In this document: one piece after another, positions 53,037 to 61,407 of the stretch
Layout of the letters: the number at the start of each line of letters is the position of its first letter
Position numbering within the stretch: position 1 is the stretch's first letter
Translations under genes and position numbers: made by a program
Assembly: GCA_021791895.1 (NCBI GenBank)
Contig: JAJYVS010000006.1
Coordinates: 27,045-91,044 of the forward strand
From: Actinomycetes bacterium
GTDB taxonomy: Bacteria > Actinomycetota > Acidimicrobiia > Acidimicrobiales > RAAP-2
Reading direction: 5' to 3'
DNA: 64,000 nt
The notes under the pieces: generated by a model
Told to the model about the DNA's origin: nothing
Seen by the model: only the letters and a program-made list of their open reading frames with translations
The model's database searches: none

Positions 53037-54174
53037 GGCGCCGGCGGCAGCCGAGCGTCGGGACCTCCACGCCGAGCTCGACCGGTTGGCGGGCCGGCTC
53101 GAGGAGGCGGAGGGGTACCTGGGCATCGAGTCGTTGCGCCGGCGTCGGGGCGAGCTCGAGGCCGAGGCGGGCCGCCCGACCCTCTGGGACGACCCCGAGC
53201 ACGGCCGCGCCGTCACCACCGAGCTCGGGCGGGTCGCCGACGACGTCGACCACTTCGACGCCCTGAGCACGAGTCTCGAGGACGCCCAGGTGCTGCTCGA
53301 ATTGGTCGAGGAGGCCGTTTCCGGGGGGACGCCGGATGCCAGCCTGACCCAGGAGCTCGAGGAGACGATCGACCAGCTCGACGCCAGGCTCGGACGCCTG
53401 GAACTCCAGTCCCTGCTCTCGGGCGAGTACGACGAGCGCGACGCCGTCGCCGAGGTCCACGCCGGGGCGGGGGGTACCGACGCCCAGGACTGGACCGAGA
53501 TGCTGCTGCGGATGTACAGCCGCTGGGCCGAGCGACGTGGGTTCGTCGTCGAGATCGACGAGGTGACCGAGGGCAAGGAGGCCGGCCTGCTCTCGGCCAC
53601 CTTCATCGTGAAAGGTCGCTTCGCGTTCGGTCTGCTCTCGGCCGAGCGTGGCGTCCACCGACTGGTGCGGATCTCGCCGTTCGACTCACAGAGCCGGCGC
53701 CAGACGAGCTTCGCCTCGCTCGACGTCATCCCGTTCCTCGAGGACCTCTCCGACGAGGTGCCCATCGACGAGAAGGACCTCCGGGTGGACACCTATCGTT
53801 CGTCGGGGGCGGGGGGCCAACACGTCAACAAGACGGACTCGGCCGTCCGGCTGACCCACCTGCCCACCGGCATCGTGGTCTCGTGCCAGAACGAGCGGAG
53901 CCAGCATCAGAACAAGGCCCGGGCCATGCAGATCCTGGCGGCGAAGCTGGCGCAGCGGAACCGGGAGGAGCGCCAGGCCGAACTCGATCAGCTCTCGGGC
54001 GATCGCACCGAGAACGCATGGGGGAACCAGATTCGCTCCTACACGCTGGCGCCGTTCCAACTGGTGAAAGACGTACGCACGAGGGTGGAGACCGGCAACG
54101 TCGAGGCGGTGCTGGACGGGAACCTCGACGAGTTCATCGAGGCCGAGCTCCGCCGGCGCCGAGCCGCGGGCTAG
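53023..54174 (+). CDS. prfB: Peptide chain release factor 2
   Basis: RF2, 383 residues, reads UGA and UAA stops. The class-defining SPF tripeptide is in [12 protein letters not shown] and the GGQ catalytic motif in [24 protein letters not shown]. The whole protein is in one frame; the programmed +1 frameshift near codon 25 found in many bacteria is absent. ATG 53023 overlaps the 3' end of secA. Confidence 0.94.
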
Positions 54175-54404
54175 ACCGGCCATGTCCAGTCCCTCGCGCA
54201 TCGGCCGCGTCCGCAGGCCGTGGGGTGACGATGCCCGACCGGTGCTCCGGCCGGGACCCCGTCGCTCCTTCGGGGAGGTCAAGACCGCTTTTCCACCCCC
54301 TGCCATCCCGACTGGCTAGTCTTGGTCGGTCTGATGCTCCTTCCCTGCGTGCCCGACCGTCCGCTCGTGCTGACGGCACCCGAGCCGGTGGGGACGCGGT
54401 ACCC

Positions 54405-55136
54405 ATGATTCGCTTCGAGAACGTCACCAAGGTCTACAAGAGCGGGACCGTCGCGGTTCGGAACGTCTCCCTCGATATCCAGAAGGGTGAGTTCGTCTTC
54501 ATCGTCGGCCCCTCGGGCTCGGGGAAGACCACCTGCATCCGGATGCTGCTGCGCGAGGAACTCCCCGACCGCGGCCGGATCTGGGTCGCCGGACGCGAGA
54601 TCATCCACATGCCCAAGTGGCGGGTGCCCTACCTACGGCGAAACGTCGGGTGTGTGTTCCAGGACTTCCGCCTGCTCCCGAACAAGACCGTGTTCCAGAA
54701 TGTGGCCTTCGCCCTCGAGGTCATCGGGCGCCCGAAGAGCGTCGTCGACACCCAGGTCCCCCAGGTGCTCGACCTGGTCGGGCTGGCCAAGAAGCGCGAC
54801 AACCTCCCGAGCGAGCTCTCGGGTGGCGAACAGCAGCGGGTGGCCGTCGCCCGGGCCTTCGTCAACCGGCCGCTGATCCTCCTGGCCGACGAGCCGACGG
54901 GCAACCTCGACCCGGGGACCAGCCAGGGGATCATGCGACTGCTGGACCGGATCAATCGCACCGGCACGACCGTGCTGATCGCCACCCACGACGCGGCGCT
55001 CGTCGACTGGATGCGCCGCCGGGTCGTCGAGCTCGATCAGGGCACGGTGGTGCGAGACCAGGCGCGTGGCGTCTACGGCATCGACGCCGCCACCGGGCCG
55101 GTTCCCCGGACCGAGGTCGCCGCCCGAAGGAGTTAG
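54405..55136 (+). CDS. ftsE: Cell-division ATP-binding protein FtsE
   Basis: FtsE, 243 residues, is the ABC ATPase of the FtsEX complex that controls peptidoglycan hydrolases at the septum. Walker [10 protein letters not shown], signature [14 protein letters not shown], Walker [15 protein letters not shown] and switch His in IATHD are all present. It is longer at the C-terminus by about 20 residues ([17 protein letters not shown]). ATG 54405. ftsX follows after 4 bp. smpB, often next in this order, is not found. Confidence 0.94.
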   Translation: MIRFENVTKVYKSGTVAVRNVSLDIQKGEFVFIVGPSGSGKTTCIRMLLREELPDRGRIWVAGREIIHMPKWRVPYLRRNVGCVFQDFRLLPNKTVFQNVAFALEVIGRPKSVVDTQVPQVLDLVGLAKKRDNLPSELSGGEQQRVAVARAFVNRPLILLADEPTGNLDPGTSQGIMRLLDRINRTGTTVLIATHDAALVDWMRRRVVELDQGTVVRDQARGVYGIDAATGPVPRTEVAARRS

Positions 55137-55140
55137 CGGG

Positions 55141-56025
55141 TTGCCCCTTTCCGCCGATTACATCGTCCGGGAGACGACCACCAACCTCTGGCGCAATCGC
55201 CTGATGACGATCGCCGCGGTGCTCACCGTGGCCGTCTCGCTCGCCCTGGTCGGCGCGGCCCTGCTGCTCAAGCAGGGGGCGGCCAACGCCGAGGTCGACT
55301 GGCAGCGCGGGGTCCAGGTCACCGTCTGGATGAAGCCCACCGCCAGCACTTCGGAGATCAACGCCGTCCGATCGGAGCTGAAGCAGTTGCCCTACGTGCA
55401 CGGCTGCGCGTTCTGGTCCCAAGCCCAGGACTATCACGAGGCCTCCAAGCTGCTCCCCGCCTCGGAGTTCTCGGCCCTCACGGTGGGCTCCACGCCGAGT
55501 TCGTTCCGGTGCACCCCGAACCAGCCTCAGTACGCGACGGCGGTGTACGACCGCTTCGTCCACCAACCCGGCGTCTACGCCGTCGGCTCGCCGAACTCGG
55601 CCATCCACGCCATGGAGGAGACCATCACCATCTTGCAGTGGGTCTTCGTGTCGGTGGCCCTGGTGCTCCTGCTCTCGGCCGGCGTCCTGATCCTCAACAC
55701 CATCCGGATGGCCATCTTCGCCCGTCGCCGGGAGGTCTCGGTGATGAAGCTGGTCGGTGCCACCAACTGGTTTATCCGGTTGCCCTTCATGTCCGAGGGT
55801 CTCGTCCAGGGGCTCATCGGCTCGGCGGTGGCCGCGGCCATCGTCTTCGGCCTGCACGCTCTGCTCAACGGGCTGGCAAATCCGGACCAGCCCGGCTCCG
55901 TGCTCTCGCAGATGCGCCTGAGCGGGTGGCAGCTGTTCAGCACTGACGCGGTGGTGGTGGTGATCGGTGTGCTCATCGGCTCCATCGGCTCGGCGGTAGC
56001 GATCCGCCGATTCCTCGAAGTCTGA
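55141..56025 (+). CDS. ftsX: Cell-division protein FtsX
   Basis: FtsX, 294 residues, is the membrane partner of FtsE. A first transmembrane helix (about 20-42), an extracytoplasmic loop from about 45 to 165 with a probable disulfide (two cysteines, GCAFW and RCTPN), and three further helices near 165-190, 215-240 and 265-285 are visible. The cytoplasmic motif RRREVSVMKLVGATNWFIR is the typical FtsE contact. It starts at TTG 55141, 4 bp after ftsE. The following gene codes for a cell-wall-binding protein, not a typical hydrolase. Confidence 0.93.
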   Translation: MPLSADYIVRETTTNLWRNRLMTIAAVLTVAVSLALVGAALLLKQGAANAEVDWQRGVQVTVWMKPTASTSEINAVRSELKQLPYVHGCAFWSQAQDYHEASKLLPASEFSALTVGSTPSSFRCTPNQPQYATAVYDRFVHQPGVYAVGSPNSAIHAMEETITILQWVFVSVALVLLLSAGVLILNTIRMAIFARRREVSVMKLVGATNWFIRLPFMSEGLVQGLIGSAVAAAIVFGLHALLNGLANPDQPGSVLSQMRLSGWQLFSTDAVVVVIGVLIGSIGSAVAIRRFLEV

Positions 56026-56221
56026 GCGCGCCGCCCGGACCCTTTCGCGTCGACCCTGGTCCGGGGTCCCGACCATCCCCGTCCGCTCTGGCGCCACGCC
56101 GTAGCGTTTGGACGGGACCGTTCCGTGGGGACGCGAGACCGGCTACCCGGAGAACCCGTGCGTGACTCGGTGCTGACATCGGGTCGAACCAACATCCCAC
56201 TTCTGGGTGAGAGAGAAGGAC

Positions 56222-58447
56222 ATGGTGAGATCGAGGTCGTTCAGCTTCCGTAGATCGTTGGGACTGGTGGCCGGCAGTCTCCTCGCCGTCGGCACCTTGG
56301 CCGTCGTCGGTGCCGGACCGGCCGGCGCCGCCGTGAACGTGTCGAACTTCGCGATCTCGCCGTCGCCGGCGGCCTTCGTGTACACCGGCGCGACCAGCCA
56401 GACGGCCTCGAGCGAGACCTTCACGCTCACCAACAACTGGACGCCGGGTGCCACGCTGACCTTCACCGTGGCCCCCTCCGATGCTGCGGCCGGTCCGACC
56501 GGGAACTGTCTCGCCGGCACCTCGGACTACGTCGAGTACGCCGCCGCCCCGACGGTCAGCGCGACCGGCGCCACCGGCAACAGCACGAGCGACACCACCC
56601 CGACCTTCTCCACCGCGCTCAGCAGCAACACCGCCAACGACCACTCGTGCACCGGCACGAGCAGCCTCAACGACATCCTGAGCGTGATCATCACCAACAC
56701 CCCCACCGGGACCAACACCGACACCTTCGCCGTCACCATCTCGAACATCACCTACTCGGTCGGATCGGCCGCGGTGACAGGCCCCATCTACATGGTCTCC
56801 TCGCCGGCCGGAGCGGCGGCCAACGCCAACGTCGTGATTAAGGCATCGGCCACCGCCAGCGGGAACAGCCCGGCGACCATCGTCACCAGTGGTGCAGCGA
56901 GCACGGCGGTCAGCAACATCGTGGTGACCGAGACCGCGGCCAGGGCCGTCTCCGGGTCCATCTGCGTCACCCCGCTCAGCGGGGTGACCAGCTTCACCTT
57001 CAGCGGGACCCCGACCACGACCGCCTCCACCGGCACCGGGGCGGGCACGGTGTCGGGAACCGCCATCGCCGCCGGCGACATCGTCGTCACCGTGACCGCA
57101 TCGACCACCGCGGCCACCACCTACACGATCAGCGGCGTCAGCGTGATCAACTCGGGGGCGGGGACCGGCCTCGCCTACGCCTCGGTCACGACCGGGGGTT
57201 CCAGCTGCGCAAATGACACCGGAACCGTTGTCGCCGCCCAGATCCCGGTCTTCAACTCGGCACCGAAGCTCAAGGCATCGATCTCGGGGCCCGACACCGA
57301 CGCCACGGCGATCGCCGAGCTCGAGGCCGCCTACCCTCCGACCATTGCGGCCGGGTGTGTGCCGTCCAAGACGGTGGTGCTGGCCACGGACCAGAACTTC
57401 CCCGACGCCCTGTCGGCGAGCTACCTGGCCGGCTACCTCCACACCGGGTTGCTCCTCACCCCGACGGCCAGCCTGTCCAGTGAGACCCGAGCGGCCATCC
57501 AGGCCGAGGGCATCACGAACGTGTACGTGGTCGGCGGCCCGCTCGCGGTGAGCCAGAACACCATCAGCCAGATCACCTCCACCCCCGCCTACAGCTGTGG
57601 TGGCCCGGGAGTCGGGACGGCGACCGGGGCCGACATCAACGTCACCGGCCCGATCTTCGGCCAGACCCAGTACGACACCTCCCAGGACATCGCCGTCACC
57701 CCGCCGCTGTCGAACGTGGGCTCGATCGACCTGGCCGGCGCCTACGCCAACCAGTACAACGACACCACCGGGAACGACTCGGGGTCCCCCGAGTCCACCG
57801 GCGCCCTGAAGACGGCCATCGTCGCCTCGGGTGCCAACTTCCCCGACGCGTCGGCGGCCAGCGTGATGGCGTACTACGACCAGTTCCCCCTGGTGTTGAC
57901 CGACCCCAACACCCTGTCCTCCCAGGCGTCCTCGGCGCTCTCCGCCCTCGGGATCAAGCAGGTCATCGTGCTCGGTGGGCCACTGGCGGTGTCCAATGCC
58001 GACGTCACCTCGATCATCGGCATGGGGATCTCGGTGATCCGCATCGCCGGCCAGGACGCGACCGACACCGCGCTCAACCTGGCCTCCTTCGAGCTCAACC
58101 AACAGGGGACGACGTTCAGCGGTCTGGGTTGGGGCGCCACGACCGGATCCACCCAGTGGGGCAACACGGTGCTCGTGGCCCGGGGTGACTTCTACTCCGA
58201 CGCCCTGGCGGGCAGCGTGCTGGCCCACATTGCGCCGACGCCCCTTCTCCTCACCGAGGACCCGACCTCGATCGGGACCTACCTCCCCGCCTTCTTGAAC
58301 TCCGGCGGGAGCACGGCGGGGATCGACAACCTCAACCTGGTCACCGGGTACAGCGGCAACATCCAGGTCGTGCAGCCCCTGGGCGGCCCGCTGGCGCTCA
58401 ACGCCTCCACCCTCATAGCGCTGGTGGACGCCGTGGCGACCGGATAG
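56222..58447 (+). CDS. Secreted cell-wall-binding-repeat protein
   Basis: A 741-residue exported protein. The signal peptide covers residues 1 to about 36 (RRSLGLVAGSLLAVGTLA, cleavage after AGAA). Residues 37-350 are a Thr/Ser/Ala-rich beta region of low complexity. Residues 360-741 contain three CWB2-type repeats (PF04122): the core VVLATDQNFPDALSASYLAG with VVGGPLAVS, then IVASGANFPDASAASVMAYY with VLGGPLAVS, and VLVARGDFYSDALAGSVLAH with LGGPLALN. These bind anionic wall polymers in Gram-positives. The likely role is a wall-anchored S-layer-like or adhesion protein. It ends just before a strong hairpin. Confidence 0.88.
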   Translation: MVRSRSFSFRRSLGLVAGSLLAVGTLAVVGAGPAGAAVNVSNFAISPSPAAFVYTGATSQTASSETFTLTNNWTPGATLTFTVAPSDAAAGPTGNCLAGTSDYVEYAAAPTVSATGATGNSTSDTTPTFSTALSSNTANDHSCTGTSSLNDILSVIITNTPTGTNTDTFAVTISNITYSVGSAAVTGPIYMVSSPAGAAANANVVIKASATASGNSPATIVTSGAASTAVSNIVVTETAARAVSGSICVTPLSGVTSFTFSGTPTTTASTGTGAGTVSGTAIAAGDIVVTVTASTTAATTYTISGVSVINSGAGTGLAYASVTTGGSSCANDTGTVVAAQIPVFNSAPKLKASISGPDTDATAIAELEAAYPPTIAAGCVPSKTVVLATDQNFPDALSASYLAGYLHTGLLLTPTASLSSETRAAIQAEGITNVYVVGGPLAVSQNTISQITSTPAYSCGGPGVGTATGADINVTGPIFGQTQYDTSQDIAVTPPLSNVGSIDLAGAYANQYNDTTGNDSGSPESTGALKTAIVASGANFPDASAASVMAYYDQFPLVLTDPNTLSSQASSALSALGIKQVIVLGGPLAVSNADVTSIIGMGISVIRIAGQDATDTALNLASFELNQQGTTFSGLGWGATTGSTQWGNTVLVARGDFYSDALAGSVLAHIAPTPLLLTEDPTSIGTYLPAFLNSGGSTAGIDNLNLVTGYSGNIQVVQPLGGPLALNASTLIALVDAVATG

Positions 58448-58486
58448 CGCGCCCCGCCCTACGGGTCAGTGCGCACACACTCGAGG

Positions 58487-58516
58487 GAGAGGAGGGCCCG
58501 GAAGGGCCCTCCTCTC
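58487..58516. terminator. Perfect 13-bp stem terminator
   Basis: GAGAGGAGGGCCC-GGAA-GGGCCCTCCTCTC: 13 perfect base pairs around a GNRA-type GGAA loop, 39 bp after the CWB2 gene stop and 14 bp from the stop of the opposing dienelactone hydrolase gene. It is the strongest hairpin in the window and well placed to stop transcription from both sides, although no T-run follows. Confidence 0.75.
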
Positions 58517-58530
58517 GCGTCGAGGGATCC

Positions 58531-59277
58531 CTAACCGGTGAGCCCGGCGGCGAACATCTCCAGTGCCTGCTCGTAGGACCGGGACGCCGCGTGGTCGTGG
58601 TAGGCGGGTCCGGGGACGGCGAAGCCGTGGTTGGCCCCCTCGTGGACTTCGGCCCGGCCCCGGTCGCCGAGCGCGCGAACCGCGTCGATGAGCGGCTGGT
58701 TCATCTCCGCCGATTGCATGCGGTCTTCGGCGCCGATGCCCACGTACAGGAGGCCGTCGTAGTGCTCGACGACGTGGTGGGGTGACTCGGCGTCGTCGGT
58801 CACGCAGTAGGAAGGGTGGAGGAGAACCCCGACGCCGAACTGATCGGGATGGGCGCCGATCGTGCGGAGCACGGAACGAGCGCCGATGCAGTACCCGATG
58901 CAGCCCATCGGTCCCTTTCCGGCGGCGGAGTCCGTCTTCACGTAGTCCAGCAACGCCTGGACGTCGCGCTCGACGTGTTCGTCGGTCGTGCCGTTGAAGA
59001 TCCCCATGACCCGATCCCGCTCGGACGGGTCCGCCCCGGGCGCCATGGCCGCCCGCATGTCGATGACCAGGAACTCCCCGAACCGGTGGTAGCGGTCGGG
59101 AGCGATGACGTAGTAGCCGGTTTCGGCGATCCGTCGGATTGCCGCTTTCGATCCATCGTCCAGGCCCGGCCCGTGGTGGAAGAAGAGGACGACCGGGTAC
59201 GGACCGTCGCCGTCCGGGTGGTCGACGACCACCCCCATCGGACCGTCGCTCGTCGGAATCACGCGGGTCTCGTTCAT
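58531..59277 (-). CDS. Dienelactone hydrolase-family protein
   Basis: A 248-residue alpha/beta hydrolase of the dienelactone hydrolase type. The nucleophile is a cysteine in GYCIGAR near residue 125, the acid is in GAEDRM and the histidine in EGANHGF. Such enzymes open cyclic lactones in chlorocatechol breakdown or act on other esters. A Shine-Dalgarno AGGAGGTC precedes ATG 59277 and decides the start over a longer open frame. It is divergent from ssb. Confidence 0.88.
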   Translation of the reverse strand: MNETRVIPTSDGPMGVVVDHPDGDGPYPVVLFFHHGPGLDDGSKAAIRRIAETGYYVIAPDRYHRFGEFLVIDMRAAMAPGADPSERDRVMGIFNGTTDEHVERDVQALLDYVKTDSAAGKGPMGCIGYCIGARSVLRTIGAHPDQFGVGVLLHPSYCVTDDAESPHHVVEHYDGLLYVGIGAEDRMQSAEMNQPLIDAVRALGDRGRAEVHEGANHGFAVPGPAYHDHAASRSYEQALEMFAAGLTG

Positions 59278-59426
59278 CGCTGACCTCCTGGCCAATGTCG
59301 GAAGGTACACGAGAGGAGGCTCGAGGGCCGAAACCGGGCGTGAAGCGACCGGGTCGGCCGGCGGAGGACCGGTCGGAAAGGTGCCGGGCAAGGTGAGTTC
59401 GCCAGGGTGACCAAAGGAGGAAGCGC

Positions 59427-59855
59427 ATGACCGCAACGATCACCCTGATCGGCAACCTGACCCGGGAGCCCGAGATCCGCTACACGCGTGACGGCCAAGC
59501 GACGGCGACCTTCGGGGTGGCCGTCAATCGGCGACGCCAGGACCGCGACACCGACCAACGGGAGGAGTCCACCTCGTTCTTCGACGTGGTCTGTTGGCGG
59601 GATCTGGCCGAGAACGCCGTCCTCAGCTTGACCAAAGGGTCGAGGGTGTTGGTCGTGGGTCGTCTCGAGCAACGCAGCTGGGAGCAGGATGGGGGCACGC
59701 AGCGCACGAAAGTCGAGGTGGTCGCCGACGACCTGGGCCCGAGCCTGCGCTCCGCCACGGCCGAGATCCAACCCAACGAGCGCCGTCATGCCGGCGGGCC
59801 CTCCGCTACACCAGGTGCCGGCCACTCCTCCGTGCCGGCCCGGGTACGTCGGTGA
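59427..59855 (+). CDS. ssb: Single-stranded DNA-binding protein, tail-less paralogue
   Basis: A 142-residue SSB with one OB-fold: ITLIGNLTREPEIRYTRDGQATATFGVAVNRR, FFDVVCWRDLAENAVLSLTKGSRVLVVGRLEQRSWEQDGG. The C-terminus is short and ends in ...SSVPARVRR; the acidic tip (D-D-x-I-P-F type) by which most SSBs recruit repair and replication proteins is absent. It is therefore more like the secondary SSBs involved in competence or sporulation than the main replication SSB. A strong AAAGGAGG precedes the ATG. A small gene follows. Confidence 0.88.
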   Translation: MTATITLIGNLTREPEIRYTRDGQATATFGVAVNRRRQDRDTDQREESTSFFDVVCWRDLAENAVLSLTKGSRVLVVGRLEQRSWEQDGGTQRTKVEVVADDLGPSLRSATAEIQPNERRHAGGPSATPGAGHSSVPARVRR

Positions 59856-59929
59856 GCCGGGACTGCGACCGGCGACGCCCGCCGGGTGACGTCCACCCGC
59901 CATCGTTCCGGCCGGCCGGGTTCCGGAGT

Positions 59930-60076
59930 GTGATCGAGCTCTCGAGGGACGAGGCGTTCGAGCTGTGCGGCCGGCTGGTCCTGGCCCACAGCTGTCTGGT
60001 GCGGGCCGGCGACGGCTTGGCTGCCTACGAGGTCGCCTCGGTGCTCGCGCTGATCGGGCGGCGCGTGGCGATCTGA
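59930..60076 (+). CDS. Small protein downstream of ssb
   Basis: A 48-residue helical protein: VIELSRDEAFELCGRLVLAH, SCLVRAGDGLAAYEVASVLA, LIGRRVAI. The frame continues upstream to GTG 59852, which overlaps the ssb stop and would add 26 residues of low-complexity Arg/Pro; I prefer GTG 59930 because the conserved-looking part starts there. It may be a regulator or partner of the SSB. Function unknown. Confidence 0.5.
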   Translation: MIELSRDEAFELCGRLVLAHSCLVRAGDGLAAYEVASVLALIGRRVAI

Positions 60077-60082
60077 GGCCGA

Positions 60083-60490
60083 CTAAGAGGTCTCGTTCTC
60101 GGGCGTGAATTCCAGGGCCAGAGAGTTGACGCAGAAGCGCTGCCCGGTCTCGGTCGGCCCGTCCTGGAAGACGTGCCCGAGATGTCCGCCGCACCGGGCG
60201 CAACTGATCTCGATGCGGACCATCCCAAGCGACCGGTCGACGTGCTCCTCGACCGTGCCGTCGCGCATCGCGCGGTCGAAGCTCGGCCAGCCGGAGCCCG
60301 ATTCGAACTTGTGCTCGGTCGAGAACAGCGCGGCACCGCAACCGGCACAGTGGAAGACCCCGTCGGAGTCGACGTGCAGGAGCTTCCCGGACCATGCCGG
60401 CTCGGTCGCGCTCCGGCGCAGGACCGCGAACTGGTCGGGACTGAGCTTGTCCTTCCATTCCTTTTCGGTGAGCTCGACCTCACGCGCCAT
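60083..60490 (-). CDS. msrB: Peptide-methionine (R)-S-oxide reductase MsrB
   Basis: MsrB, 135 residues, reduces methionine-R-sulfoxide in proteins. The zinc cysteines are in CAGCGAALF and CARCGGHLGHVF, the substrate region in GSGWPSF, and the catalytic cysteine in RFCVNSLALEF. Full length. ATG 60490 starts the conserved MAREVELTEKEWKDKL; a GTG at 60496 is an alternative. It is convergent with the small gene after ssb. Confidence 0.94.
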   Translation of the reverse strand: MAREVELTEKEWKDKLSPDQFAVLRRSATEPAWSGKLLHVDSDGVFHCAGCGAALFSTEHKFESGSGWPSFDRAMRDGTVEEHVDRSLGMVRIEISCARCGGHLGHVFQDGPTETGQRFCVNSLALEFTPENETS

Positions 60491-60599
60491 GGGCACCGTC
60501 CTTTTCCGGATCGCTTCTGTTGGGACCGTACCGGGCGCGGGGCTCGGAACGCGACCTCGTCACAATTGTTCCCTGCGACCAGGGATGATGACTCTTGGC

Positions 60600-60605
60600 T
60601 AGGGT
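60600..60605 (+). promoter_or_regulatory. Candidate -10 (TAGGGT) of rmlA
   Basis: TAGGGT ends 7 bases before the GTG at 60613, the spacing for a leaderless transcript. Confidence 0.4.
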
Positions 60606-60612
60606 TGGCGCG

Positions 60613-61356
60613 GTGAGGGGCGTGATCCTTGCCGGCGGGAGCGGAACCCGGCTCCTCCCGCTCACCCGCATCACCAACAAGCACCTGCTGCCCATCTACG
60701 ACCGCCCGATGATCCAGTGGGCCATCGAGGCGGTGGTCAAGGCCGGGGTCACCGAGGTGATGCTCGTCACCGGCGGCGCCCACGCCGGGGAGTTCCTCCG
60801 GTTGCTCGGCAACGGCCACGAGGTCGGCCTGGACCTCCTGACCTACGCCTACCAGGAACGTGAGGGTGGGGTGGCCGACGCCCTGGCCCTGGCCGAACGG
60901 TTTGGCGGCGACGAACCGGTGCTCGTGATGCTCGCCGACAACATCGTCGAGCGCTCCATCGCGCCGACCGTCCGCGCCTTCGCCGCCGATCCGATCGGCG
61001 CCAGGATCCTGCTCAGCCCGGTCGAGCAGCCCGAACACCTTCGACATCTCGGGGTCCCCGAGCTCGACGAAGAAGGAAGGGTGCTGCGCATCGTCGAGAA
61101 GCCCGACGACCCCCCCAGTCGCTACGCCGTGACCGGCGTCTACTGCTACGACCCCAGTGTCTTCTCGGTGATCTCGATGCTCACCCCCTCGGCTCGTGGC
61201 GAGCTCGAGATCGCCGACGTGAACAACCACTATGCCGAGCGGGGCCGTCTCCGCTACGACGTACTCGAGGGGTTCTGGGGCGACGCCGGCGAGTCGATCG
61301 ACGTCTACTACGCCGTCAACGACTTCGTCCGAGCCCACGGGGCGAACAAGGGCTGA
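60613..61356 (+). CDS. rfbA: Glucose-1-phosphate thymidylyltransferase
   Basis: RmlA, 247 residues, makes dTDP-glucose, the first step of dTDP-rhamnose synthesis. The nucleotide motif is VILAGGSGTRLLPLTRITNKHLLPIYDRPMI near residue 4; the metal aspartate is in VMLADNI; VEKPDDPPSRYAVTGVYCYD follows. It is shorter than the allosteric E. coli enzyme (about 290 residues), which suggests that the regulatory C-terminal extension is lacking. GTG 60613 is preferred over TTG 60595 because of the promoter hexamer between them. Confidence 0.9.
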   Translation: MRGVILAGGSGTRLLPLTRITNKHLLPIYDRPMIQWAIEAVVKAGVTEVMLVTGGAHAGEFLRLLGNGHEVGLDLLTYAYQEREGGVADALALAERFGGDEPVLVMLADNIVERSIAPTVRAFAADPIGARILLSPVEQPEHLRHLGVPELDEEGRVLRIVEKPDDPPSRYAVTGVYCYDPSVFSVISMLTPSARGELEIADVNNHYAERGRLRYDVLEGFWGDAGESIDVYYAVNDFVRAHGANKG

Positions 61357-61395
61357 GGTCCGGGGCACGGCCGGGGCTCGCCACGAGCCTGGACC
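61357..61395. terminator. Hairpin between convergent rmlA and dxs
   Basis: An inner perfect stem GGCTCG-CCA-CGAGCC at 61375-61389 is flanked by GGTCC/GGACC. It fills the 51-bp gap between the two stop codons. It has no T-run. Confidence 0.45.
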
Positions 61396-61407
61396 GAAGC
61401 GGGTGCC

